Below, piece by piece: positions 42,403 through 49,297 of a DNA stretch of 64,000 nucleotides. Below the pieces are notes generated by a model. It was given only the letters and a program-made list of their open reading frames with translations. It was not told the DNA's origin and ran no database searches. A program made the translations under genes and the position numbers. Origin of the DNA: JAVBNH01 sp031551635 (lineage in GTDB: Bacteria > Bacillota > Clostridia > Oscillospirales > Acutalibacteraceae); contig JAVBNH010000021.1 of assembly GCA_031551635.1 (NCBI GenBank), forward strand, positions 34,588 through 98,587, read 5' to 3'. Every line of letters starts with the position of its first letter. Position 1 is the first letter of the stretch.

Positions 42403-43629
42403 ACCTATTATTTCCCAGAAATCAGGAAACGACTTACCGACAGCTTCCGCTCTGTTTATTGTCACAGGATTTTTACATCTGACTGCCGCGACTGCCAGCG
42501 CCATTGCGATTCTGTGGTCATTCCATGAGTCTGTTTCCCCGCCGTATAGCTCGTCTTTTCCCTTGATTATCAAGCTGTCACCGGCAATTTTTATATCCGC
42601 GCCGATTTTTGTCAGCTCGTTTGTAATAGCTTCAAGACGGTCGCTTTCCTTTAGGCGCAGTCTACCTGCGTTTGTAATCCGGCTTTCACCTTCACAAAAT
42701 GAAAACAATACCGCTAGAATCGGCACCAAGTCGGGTATGTTTTCGGCATTGACAGTCTGAGAAGTAAGGTTTTGTGCTTTGACTACTATGCATCCGCTTT
42801 TGTCTGAGATTATATCTGCGCCGCTTTTTTTGAGTATATCAATAATCGCTCTGTCACCCTGAACAGAGTCAGGTTTCAAGCCTGAAACGGTTATTTCAGC
42901 ACCGAGAGCGGCGGCAACCAGAAAGAAGGCAGCTTGAGAAAAATCGGCTTCGACTGTGAAATCTGCCGGACTATACCTATTATCCGATAATATCCTATAG
43001 TATCGCTCTTTGTGCTCAATATTAACACCAAAGGCTCTCATAGTATCAATTGTTATGTCAATATAGGATTTTGATTCGAAATTCCCTGTAATTTTTAATG
43101 TTGAATCCGCATTAAGAATCGGTAAAGCCATAAGCATTCCGCTTATAAACTGGGAGCTGACATCACCGGGTAGGATGTAATCTCCGTTAGTAAGATTTTT
43201 TGTTATTTGTATTTTATTGTCAATTCTGGAAAATCCATCCTTGAAAATATTTTCATAAATTTCCATCGGGCGTTCCATCAGCCTGCCTTTTCCGCTGAAA
43301 ACCGCTTGAGTATTCATTGCCGCCGCAACGGGAATTAAAAATCTCAGAGTGGAGCCGGATTCGCCGCAGTCGAGAACTGCACTGCTCCGGAAGGGCTTTG
43401 CTATCCCTTTAATTTCAAGGCTTTCCCCTTTTATGAGAACCTCAGCGCCAAGCGTCCTGACACAGTGAATTGTCGCGGAAATATCGTCGGAAAGCTGAAC
43501 CGGTGAGATTTTGTTTATACCTTCAGCCAGTGCCGCGCAGATAATCGCACGGTGAGCAACGCTTTTTGAGGGAGGTATTTTAATCTGATTCCGCGGAAAA
43601 TATTTGACAGTCTTTACTATTTTTTTCAC
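42397..43629 (-). CDS. aroA: 3-phosphoshikimate 1-carboxyvinyltransferase (EPSP synthase)
   Basis: Adds enolpyruvate to shikimate 3-phosphate. 410 aa. KIPPSKSVAHRAII (17-30), DCGESGSTLRF, KESDRLEAI and the DHRIAMALA motif near the C-terminus are intact. The start is GTG at 43629 (no ATG fits) with a GGGAA close upstream. The stop codon lies in the TTATAA flank of the MITE. The sequence is complete relative to the family, so the insertion did not truncate it. Confidence 0.95.
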   Translation of the reverse strand: MKKIVKTVKYFPRNQIKIPPSKSVAHRAIICAALAEGINKISPVQLSDDISATIHCVRTLGAEVLIKGESLEIKGIAKPFRSSAVLDCGESGSTLRFLIPVAAAMNTQAVFSGKGRLMERPMEIYENIFKDGFSRIDNKIQITKNLTNGDYILPGDVSSQFISGMLMALPILNADSTLKITGNFESKSYIDITIDTMRAFGVNIEHKERYYRILSDNRYSPADFTVEADFSQAAFFLVAAALGAEITVSGLKPDSVQGDRAIIDILKKSGADIISDKSGCIVVKAQNLTSQTVNAENIPDLVPILAVLFSFCEGESRITNAGRLRLKESDRLEAITNELTKIGADIKIAGDSLIIKGKDELYGGETDSWNDHRIAMALAVAAVRCKNPVTINRAEAVGKSFPDFWEIIGL

Positions 43630-43637
43630 TTCCCATC

Positions 43638-43655
43638 AATGGATAATGGATAATT
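43638..43655. repeat. Heptameric tandem repeat (TGGATAA-type)
   Basis: AATGGATAATGGATAAT, two and a half TGGATAA units in the 31-base aroB-aroA gap. Confidence 0.6.
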
Positions 43656-43660
43656 AGAAT

Positions 43661-44743
43661 TTATAAGGTTTCAGTAACTTTGAGCGCGTGGATAATTGTG
43701 GCTGTGTCTGTTTCTTTTATAAACGGCGAGCCTGCATTTTTCAGCAAAATAAGCTTTATAAGAGTGTTTCCGGTGTTCTTTTTGTCGAGCAGCATATTTT
43801 CAACGATGCTCTCAGTGCTAAAATCCGAACACAAGGGCAAATTCCACTTAACGAGCAGCTTTTTTATGGACATTACTGTTGTTTTGCTTGTGTATCCAAG
43901 CAGGTAGCCGACTTTTGCAGCCATAAACATCCCTATGGCGACCGCCTCGCCGTGGGTGTGCAGCGAAAAGTCTCCAAGCCTTTCAATAGCATGAGCGAAG
44001 GAGTGACCGTAATTCAATTCCATGCGGATTCCTGTGTCCTTTTCGTCCTTTTCGACATATTGCTTTTTAATTTCACAGCAGCGGTAAATAAGCTCATCAG
44101 TGCCATTGCCGGTTACTTTGCCGTCTTTATTATAATTTGTAATCTGCTCTAAAAAATCTCCGCCGACAAGCAAGCCGTATTTTATAACCTCTGCCATGCC
44201 TGAGGCAAATTCTCTTTCCGGCAAAGTATTCAGCAGCGCAGTGTCAGACAGCACCAGCCTAGGCTGGTAAAAAGCGCCGATAATATTTTTCGCGTATTCG
44301 CTGTCAATCGCAACCTTTCCGCCTATGCTCGAATCGACCTGAGCGAGGAGAGTCGAAGGAATCTGCACCAGCGGCACACCTCTCATATATGTCGCCGCGG
44401 CAAAACCCGCGACATCGCCGATTACACCGCCGCCAAAGGCGACAAGCGGCCTGTCCCGACGGTGGGAGTTTTCGTAAAGCGACTTATAAATTTTTTCGAG
44501 GGAGGTGTTGCTTTTGCTTTTTTCACCCGGTTCCAATACTGTATAATTCGGCTGCAAACCAGCGTTAATCAGACTTGTATTTATCATTTCAGAATAATGT
44601 GCCATTACATTCGTATCAGAAACCACCGAAACTACACCGGAAGAAAAAAATCGCCTTAAAATGTCACCGGTAAGCTCCGTTATTCTGGGAGAGTAATAAA
44701 TCGGATATTCACCGGAATTACAGACAATATTTAACTTTTTCAT
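43661..44743 (-). CDS. aroB: 3-dehydroquinate synthase
   Basis: NAD- and metal-dependent cyclisation of DAHP. 360 aa. FGGGVIGDVAGFAAATYMRG, STLLAQVDSSIGGKVAID, a metal Glu in ASGMAEVIKYGLL and the His of LNYGHSFAHAIE are present. ATG with AAAGGAC upstream, 17 bases after tyrA. Confidence 0.95.
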   Translation of the reverse strand: MKKLNIVCNSGEYPIYYSPRITELTGDILRRFFSSGVVSVVSDTNVMAHYSEMINTSLINAGLQPNYTVLEPGEKSKSNTSLEKIYKSLYENSHRRDRPLVAFGGGVIGDVAGFAAATYMRGVPLVQIPSTLLAQVDSSIGGKVAIDSEYAKNIIGAFYQPRLVLSDTALLNTLPEREFASGMAEVIKYGLLVGGDFLEQITNYNKDGKVTGNGTDELIYRCCEIKKQYVEKDEKDTGIRMELNYGHSFAHAIERLGDFSLHTHGEAVAIGMFMAAKVGYLLGYTSKTTVMSIKKLLVKWNLPLCSDFSTESIVENMLLDKKNTGNTLIKLILLKNAGSPFIKETDTATIIHALKVTETL

Positions 44744-44760
44744 TTTTAACCCAGTCCTTT

Positions 44761-45609
44761 TTATGAATTAAGAATTTTCAGCTTATTATCGCTTGATGTT
44801 TTTAAGAGTCTCAGCAGTTCCTCGCGGTTTTTGTCCTTTAATACTGCGCGGTAACTCTCAAGGTTTTTTATTTGATTTTCAATCGCGTTTATTACCATTT
44901 CACTGTTTTCGCTCAGCAGTTCGCACCACAGCTCCGGGCAAAGATAGGCTACGCGTGTGCAGTCTCTGAAGGCTCCTGCCGTATAAGCCCTCTCGAAGTC
45001 TTTGGGAATTTCAAGGCAGAGCGCGGCGGAGGAAACATGCATGAGGTCACTCGAAAAAGCGATGATTCTGTCATGCTTTTCAGGTGTCGCAACCGTGATT
45101 CTCAGTGCTCCGATGTGTTTCGCGAAGCTTTTCATCAATTCAACAGATTCGTTTTTAGTCGCTTCGATTGTTGTAATAATGAAACCGCAATCCTTGAAAA
45201 TCGCCGCATCGGCATTTTCGAAGCCCCAGACCTCCTTGCCCGCCATGGGGTGTATTCCCACATAATTAACACTTTCCGGTAAAAATCGGGCAGCTGATTC
45301 GGATATTTTATGTTTGACACCACATATTTCCGTAACTATTGAATCTTTTTTAAAAAAACATGCCAGCTTTTCAAAGGATTCCATAATATGCATAGGAGGT
45401 GTGCAGAAAATTGTCAAATCGGCTTCGCTGACGGCGTCCTCAGCATTTTTTGCGATTTTTTTAACCGCTCCTGAGCTTAAGGCCAGCTCGCAGGAGTGTT
45501 TATCACAGTCAAAACCGATTATGTCGGCATCCAAGAAGCCATTTGCCGCAAACGCGAGCGAGCCGCCCATCAGTCCGAGCCCGATTATTGATATTACAGG
45601 CTTTTCCAT
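44761..45609 (-). CDS. tyrA: Prephenate dehydrogenase
   Basis: Oxidative decarboxylation of prephenate to 4-hydroxyphenylpyruvate. 282 aa. NAD loop GLGLMGGSLA (10-19), IFCTPP, VGIHPMAGKEVWGFENAD with the conserved His and Gly, and the C-terminal helical dimerisation domain. No ACT domain. First structural gene of the aromatic operon, SD AAGGAG nine bases upstream, directly after the attenuator. Confidence 0.94.
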   Translation of the reverse strand: MEKPVISIIGLGLMGGSLAFAANGFLDADIIGFDCDKHSCELALSSGAVKKIAKNAEDAVSEADLTIFCTPPMHIMESFEKLACFFKKDSIVTEICGVKHKISESAARFLPESVNYVGIHPMAGKEVWGFENADAAIFKDCGFIITTIEATKNESVELMKSFAKHIGALRITVATPEKHDRIIAFSSDLMHVSSAALCLEIPKDFERAYTAGAFRDCTRVAYLCPELWCELLSENSEMVINAIENQIKNLESYRAVLKDKNREELLRLLKTSSDNKLKILNS

Positions 45610-45625
45610 CAGTAAACTTCTCCTT

Positions 45626-45661
45626 AAAATAAATACAGGGAAGGCTTCAAAACCTTCCCTG
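45626..45661 (-). terminator. Attenuator terminator in front of tyrA
   Basis: Minus strand: CAGGGAAGG (45661-45653), loop TTTTGAAG, CCTTCCCTG (45644-45636), then TATTTATTTT. The 5-prime arm can instead pair with upstream AAAACCTT (45688-45681) and CCC (45676-45674) to form an antiterminator of 11 pairs. Confidence 0.75.
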
Positions 45662-45678
45662 ATAAAATGAATTGGGAT

Positions 45679-45777
45679 TTAAGGTTTTTCGGCAACAGAA
45701 ATTAGCTCAAGCGCGAAGCTAAAGCTAAAAAAGTAAAAATAATTCTTATTTGCTACCGCAGAAATCAGTATAATCAA
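45679..45777 (-). CDS. Phe/Tyr-rich leader peptide of the aromatic operon
   Basis: Short frame of 32 codons in the tyrA leader. Codons 13-21 read Tyr-Phe-Tyr-Phe-Phe-Ser-Phe-Ser-Phe, i.e. seven aromatic codons in nine. The stop (45681-45679) lies within the antiterminator arm, so a ribosome reaching it would mask that arm, while one stalled on Phe/Tyr codons would leave it free. Start is uncertain: TTG at 45777 directly follows AGAGG, and ATA or CTG further in would have better spacing. The frame is bounded upstream by a TAA. The arrangement supports attenuation; the exact start does not affect it. Confidence 0.6.
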   Translation of the reverse strand: MIILISAVANKNYFYFFSFSFALELISVAEKP

Positions 45778-45799
45778 CCTCTGTTCATTAATTTAATTA

Positions 45800-45828
45800 A
45801 CTATATCACTAAAGGAACGAAAAAGCAA
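45800..45828 (-). promoter_or_regulatory. Promoter of the aromatic amino acid operon
   Basis: Minus strand: TTGCTT (45823-45828), 17-base spacer, TATAGT (45800-45805). Transcription would start near 45793 and give a leader of about 180 nt. No T-box consensus is seen in it. Confidence 0.7.
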
Positions 45829-45878
45829 CAGTTTTTGCTATTTTTTATTTATAAAATATAAAATTATATTATAGAAAA

Positions 45879-45908
45879 ATACCACCACGGTTTTCGCCGC
45901 AGTGGTAT
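45879..45908 (-). terminator. Terminator of the vor operon/71-aa gene
   Basis: ATACCAC...GTGGTAT hairpin with a GC-rich inner stem (CCG/CGG) and TTTTTC after it on the minus strand, 19 bases after the stop of the 71-aa gene. Confidence 0.75.
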
Positions 45909-45926
45909 AAAAAGCTTGTTTAATGA

Positions 45927-46142
45927 TTATTCAATTGCTTCGAGGCGGGCTTTGAAGCCCTCGACTCTGGCGTCATCAACGAGACCTTCCATGAAAGGAA
46001 GAGCGACATTGACGGAAACCTGACGCGCAAGCTCAAGCATCGGATGCTCAAGAAGCTCAGGGCAAAGCTCGTCGATGAGAGCCTTTGTTTCCGGGGTGTC
46101 AAGTAATTCGCCGATATTTGTGTCAAAAGAATATTTACTCAT
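45927..46142 (-). CDS. Small acidic helical protein (71 aa), function unknown
   Basis: ATG 46142 with AGGAG nine bases upstream. The sequence contains SFDTNIGELLDTPETKAL and ELCPELLEHPMLELARQ, then a helix VDDARVEGFKARLEAIE. The DT-x-IGELL-x-TPE pattern is like short C-terminal helical modules found on some clostridial glycosidases, but here it stands alone. One Cys, no membrane segment. It follows the vor gamma subunit by about 170 bases; link to that enzyme is not shown. The longer frame to 46196 has no ribosome site. Confidence 0.75.
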   Translation of the reverse strand: MSKYSFDTNIGELLDTPETKALIDELCPELLEHPMLELARQVSVNVALPFMEGLVDDARVEGFKARLEAIE

Positions 46143-46297
46143 TTTTGTTTTCTCCTGTTCATTTTTAGTATTATTATTGTTGACCTGTACGGACATTATA
46201 GACCTGTTTTAATCTGGCATAGTTAGATTTTAGAAATATGGAAAATTTTATCAAAACCGACGCGGCTTCACATTAATTGATGATTAATTTTAGCAGC

Positions 46298-46327
46298 CCT
46301 ATCGCCTATTTCCTAACTCCTAACTCC
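46298..46327. repeat. Heptameric tandem repeat (CCTAACT-type) over the vor gamma stop codon
   Basis: Units CCTATCG, CCTATTT, CCTAACT, CCTAACT and a partial CC. Read on the minus strand the repeat encodes the last residues of the upstream gene and its TAG stop. Confidence 0.75.
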
Positions 46328-46864
46328 TTTTTTGCCGATTTCATATCCTCTGTCAAGTGCTTTAAAATTAACCTCGGTGATTTCAGGCTTCTTTTCGGCA
46401 AATTTTTCGGCAATACACTGCTTAAAAACATCGAGCTCGATGATATTTGTCGCGCCGAGAAGGATTCCTATAGTTATAATGTTTGAAACCTTCGCGTTCC
46501 CAAGCTCTATAGCAATATCGTCAACCGGAGCCGAAATGACCGTGACAGTTTTATTTGTGACCTCGCTCAGGCAGCGGTTGGAATTCAATATCATAAGCCC
46601 GCCGTCCTTGACCTCGCCGCCGAATTTTTTTAGTGAAAGCTCGTTCATGCTGATAAAATATTCGCACTTTTTCGGCAGGGGAGATAGTACCTCGGTGTCG
46701 TCGATGATAACCGTACATTTCGCGCTGCCGCCTCTTTGCTCCGGACCGTAAAGCGGCACAAAGGTCGCGTGCTTACCGGATTCCGTTGCCGCCTGCGCGA
46801 GCATCAGACCCGCGCTGACAATGCCCTGACCGCCTGTGCCTGAAACTAATAATGTAAATTTCAT
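46313..46864 (-). CDS. 2-oxoacid:acceptor oxidoreductase, gamma subunit
   Basis: 183 aa gamma-domain subunit of the pyruvate/2-oxoacid:ferredoxin oxidoreductase family; contains VSGTGGQGIVSAGLMLAQAA (8-27) and YGPEQRGGSAKCTVII, both conserved. It is required for CoA-linked turnover in the multi-subunit enzymes. The last residues (GVRS) come from a heptameric DNA repeat, so the C-terminus may have been altered by it. ATG with AAGGAAGGAG upstream; 26 bases after the beta subunit. Confidence 0.92.
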   Translation of the reverse strand: MKFTLLVSGTGGQGIVSAGLMLAQAATESGKHATFVPLYGPEQRGGSAKCTVIIDDTEVLSPLPKKCEYFISMNELSLKKFGGEVKDGGLMILNSNRCLSEVTNKTVTVISAPVDDIAIELGNAKVSNIITIGILLGATNIIELDVFKQCIAEKFAEKKPEITEVNFKALDRGYEIGKKGVRS

Positions 46865-46890
46865 ATTATTAACTCCTTCCTTTCAACTGT

Positions 46891-47637
46891 TTATTCAGTC
46901 GCTTCCTTATCTTTATAAACACCCGGAACAAAGAAAGGAATAGTGTATTCATCCATATATTCAAGGCTTTTTAGCGGTGAGCAGCCGAGGTTTGTCGGGC
47001 AGTTCGTAAGCAACTCAATAAAGGTGAAGCCCTTTCCGGCGAGCTGCAGCTCGAAAGCCTTCTTGATGCCTTTTTTCGCTTTATTCACGCCAGCCGGACT
47101 GTTGAGCGCATAGCGGGCGACAAAAACAGGAGCCTCAAGGGTTGAAATGAGCTCGCACATTTTCATCGGATAACCCTCAGTCATGGCGTTTCTGCCGTTG
47201 ACAGAGGTGGTGGTTTTCTGACCTATAAGTGAAGTCGGAGCCATCTGACCGCCGGTCATGCCGTAGGTCGAATTGTTCGCAAAAATAACCGTGAAATTCT
47301 CGCCTCTGTTCGCGGCTGACATGATTTCCGCGAGACCTATGGCGCAAAGGTCACCGTCACCCTGATAGGTGAAAACGAGCCTGTCGGGCAGGGAGCGTTT
47401 CATGCCTGTCGCAACAGCGGGAGCCCTGCCATGAGCGGCGCCAATCATGTCGCCCCTCCAGTACATAAGGTTCAGCGCGGAGCAGCCGACCGGCAAAACA
47501 TGAATCGCATTTTCATTTTGAGATAGCTCCTCAATGACCTGAGCTATAAGCTTTGTCGCGAGAGTATGTAAGCAGCCCGGGCAAAAACCGCTGACAATTG
47601 GCATTATTCCATATGGACGGGAATATACTTTTTCCAT
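46891..47637 (-). CDS. 2-oxoacid:acceptor oxidoreductase, beta (TPP-binding) subunit
   Basis: 248 aa. FCPGCLHTL near residue 20 and the TPP/Mg motif YQGDGDLCAIGLAEIM...NNSTYGMTGGQ are visible; SPLKSLEY near the end. Together with the alpha subunit it decarboxylates a 2-oxoacid and passes electrons to ferredoxin. Its ATG overlaps the alpha stop (TAATG). Family members use branched-chain 2-oxoacids or 2-oxoglutarate; substrate not decidable here. Confidence 0.93.
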   Translation of the reverse strand: MEKVYSRPYGIMPIVSGFCPGCLHTLATKLIAQVIEELSQNENAIHVLPVGCSALNLMYWRGDMIGAAHGRAPAVATGMKRSLPDRLVFTYQGDGDLCAIGLAEIMSAANRGENFTVIFANNSTYGMTGGQMAPTSLIGQKTTTSVNGRNAMTEGYPMKMCELISTLEAPVFVARYALNSPAGVNKAKKGIKKAFELQLAGKGFTFIELLTNCPTNLGCSPLKSLEYMDEYTIPFFVPGVYKDKEATE

Positions 47638-48710
47638 TATTTTGCCCCTCCTTCAATAATTTTCGCGATTGCCTGAGTGACGCCTTCGTCGTCAAGCACC
47701 ATGCCGCCGCTGCGTCCGTATTCAAAAACAGGTGCTCTTCCCCTGACCTCAAGCTCAATATCATCGCGCATCTGAGCGGGGATAGCCATTTCTATGTCGA
47801 TAATTCCTTTTACTTTATTATAGTCAAGGTTCTGGAAGCTCTTTTTCGGGAATGGATAAAGGGTTATCGGGCGGATAAGCCCGACCTTGTGCCCCATTGC
47901 TCTCAGCTCAAGAATCGCTTCCTTCGCAACTCTTGCCGAGGTTCCGTAGGCGACAAGGATATATTCCGCATCATCTATCTGATACTCTTCAACCTTCACA
48001 TCTTTCGCTTCCCATGATTTATACAACGCGCCGCGGGTTTTGTTTTCAAGCTCAAGCATCATTTCAGGGTAAATCGGAGTTAAAGCTCTCGCGGACCTTG
48101 TTTCGCCGGGCTCTTTTCGCAGCGACCATTTCTTTGTGCCTTCACCGTTTGCTTCCTTCATTTCCGGCAGCTCGACAGCTTCCATAATTGTACCCAAAAA
48201 GCCGTCCATGAGCATGAGAACAGGATTTCTGTCTCGCTCGGCGTAATCAAAGGCGCTGTAAGTGAGGTCAACAGCCTCCTGAAGAGTAGAGGGAGCGAAA
48301 ACCATAAGGCGGAAACCGCCGTGCCCCATAGCCTTTGTCGCTTGCAGATAGTCCTGCTGCGCCGGTTGTATAGTTCCGAGTCCGGGACCTCCGCGGCTGA
48401 TATTGACAATCAAAGCGGGGAGCTTTGTGGAAGACAAATATGATATTCCCTCGCATTTAAGGCTTATTCCGGGGCTTGAGGAGCTAGTCATAGCTCTCAC
48501 GCCCGCCGCCGCTGCGCCGTATACCATATTAATAGAGGCGACCTCACTCTCACCCTGCACAAACACGCCGCCGACCTCCGGCAGCCTCCAGGATAGGTAT
48601 TCTGGAATTTCGTTCTGAGGTGTTATAGGATAGCCTGCAAAAAAGCGGCAGCCCGCGCGTACGGCAGCCTCTGCGAGCGCTTCATTACCCTTCATTAGTA
48701 CCTTAGCCAC
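47637..48710 (-). CDS. vorB: 3-methyl-2-oxobutanoate:ferredoxin oxidoreductase subunit VorB
   Basis: Alpha subunit, 357 aa. N-terminal GNEALAEAAVRAGCRFFAGYPITPQNE is diagnostic; QGESEVASINMVYGAAAAG and TSSSSPGISLKCEG follow, and a C-terminal transketolase-like domain with IRPITLYPFP. The start is GTG, whose G is also the last base of the ferredoxin TAG. An in-frame ATG five codons on is possible. Substrate named after the usual family annotation (2-oxoisovalerate); could equally serve other 2-oxoacids. Confidence 0.92.
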   Translation of the reverse strand: MAKVLMKGNEALAEAAVRAGCRFFAGYPITPQNEIPEYLSWRLPEVGGVFVQGESEVASINMVYGAAAAGVRAMTSSSSPGISLKCEGISYLSSTKLPALIVNISRGGPGLGTIQPAQQDYLQATKAMGHGGFRLMVFAPSTLQEAVDLTYSAFDYAERDRNPVLMLMDGFLGTIMEAVELPEMKEANGEGTKKWSLRKEPGETRSARALTPIYPEMMLELENKTRGALYKSWEAKDVKVEEYQIDDAEYILVAYGTSARVAKEAILELRAMGHKVGLIRPITLYPFPKKSFQNLDYNKVKGIIDIEMAIPAQMRDDIELEVRGRAPVFEYGRSGGMVLDDEGVTQAIAKIIEGGAK

Positions 48711-48922
48711 TATTCATCGTCCCCCTTCATTACTTCTATTGCGCCCTCGGGGCACATTGTCGCGCATATTGCGCAGGAGGTGCATTTACTTTCATCTGTG
48801 ACAACTGGGGTAAAATGCCCCCTTTTGTTGCGCTCGGTTCCCATTTCCAGAACATTTTTCGGGCAGAATTTGACGCAATAGACACAGCTCTTGCATAATA
48901 GAGGATTAATTATTAACTTCAT
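48710..48922 (-). CDS. Ferredoxin-type (2x 4Fe-4S) subunit of 2-oxoacid oxidoreductase
   Basis: 70 aa, start ATG 48922 (MKLIINPLLC) with GAAGGAAAA upstream; a longer frame to 49045 has no ribosome site. Two cluster motifs CKSCVYCVKFCP and CTSCAICATMCP. Delta subunit that carries electrons from the TPP subunit to free ferredoxin. First gene of the four-gene operon, with a strong promoter at 49017-49045. Confidence 0.92.
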   Translation of the reverse strand: MKLIINPLLCKSCVYCVKFCPKNVLEMGTERNKRGHFTPVVTDESKCTSCAICATMCPEGAIEVMKGDDE

Positions 48923-49016
48923 CAATTTTCCTTCTTTCCCGTAGAGGTTGTCATTAAACAAGTCTGTTTTTATGTAAAATAAAGAGCAATTCAGAAGCGA
49001 ATAATGACCTGCGATT

Positions 49017-49045
49017 ATTCTATCACATGATTCCGGGCATGTCAA
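49017..49045 (-). promoter_or_regulatory. Promoter of the vor operon
   Basis: Minus strand: TTGACA (49040-49045), 17 bases, TAGAAT (49017-49022); leader of about 90 bases. Confidence 0.8.
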
Positions 49046-49200
49046 GCAAAAAGTTTTTTCACAGTTTACTAATTATTCACAAAATCTCTAAAATTTACGG
49101 AAATTTGATTTTGTTTGCGGGTATAATTTGATATCAAATCATTAAAAACGTCAAATATGATACAAATATGTTATAAAAGTGGATAAACAATAAATTACCA

Positions 49201-49230
49201 TTGACATTTATGGCGTGATTATGATAGGAT
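49201..49230 (+). promoter_or_regulatory. Promoter of adenylate-forming gene 1
   Basis: TTGACA (49201-49206), 18-base spacer, TAGGAT (49225-49230). Confidence 0.65.
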
Positions 49231-49297
49231 TTAAATCGGAAGAGAATCTATTGCAAAAGCGCATTCGATAAAAAAATAATGAAAAGGAGCACTTTTT

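Larger units (their letters stand above)
48923..49297. other. Divergent intergenic region between vor operon and adenylate-forming gene
   Basis: Holds the vor promoter (minus) and the promoter of the plus-strand gene at 49298, about 160 bases apart. In between only AT-rich sequence is seen. Confidence 0.7.

Noticed and set aside
45610..45800. T-box riboswitch in front of tyrA
   Set aside because: No AGGGTGGNACCGCG-like T-box sequence is present; the Phe/Tyr leader frame plus alternative helices explain the region better.
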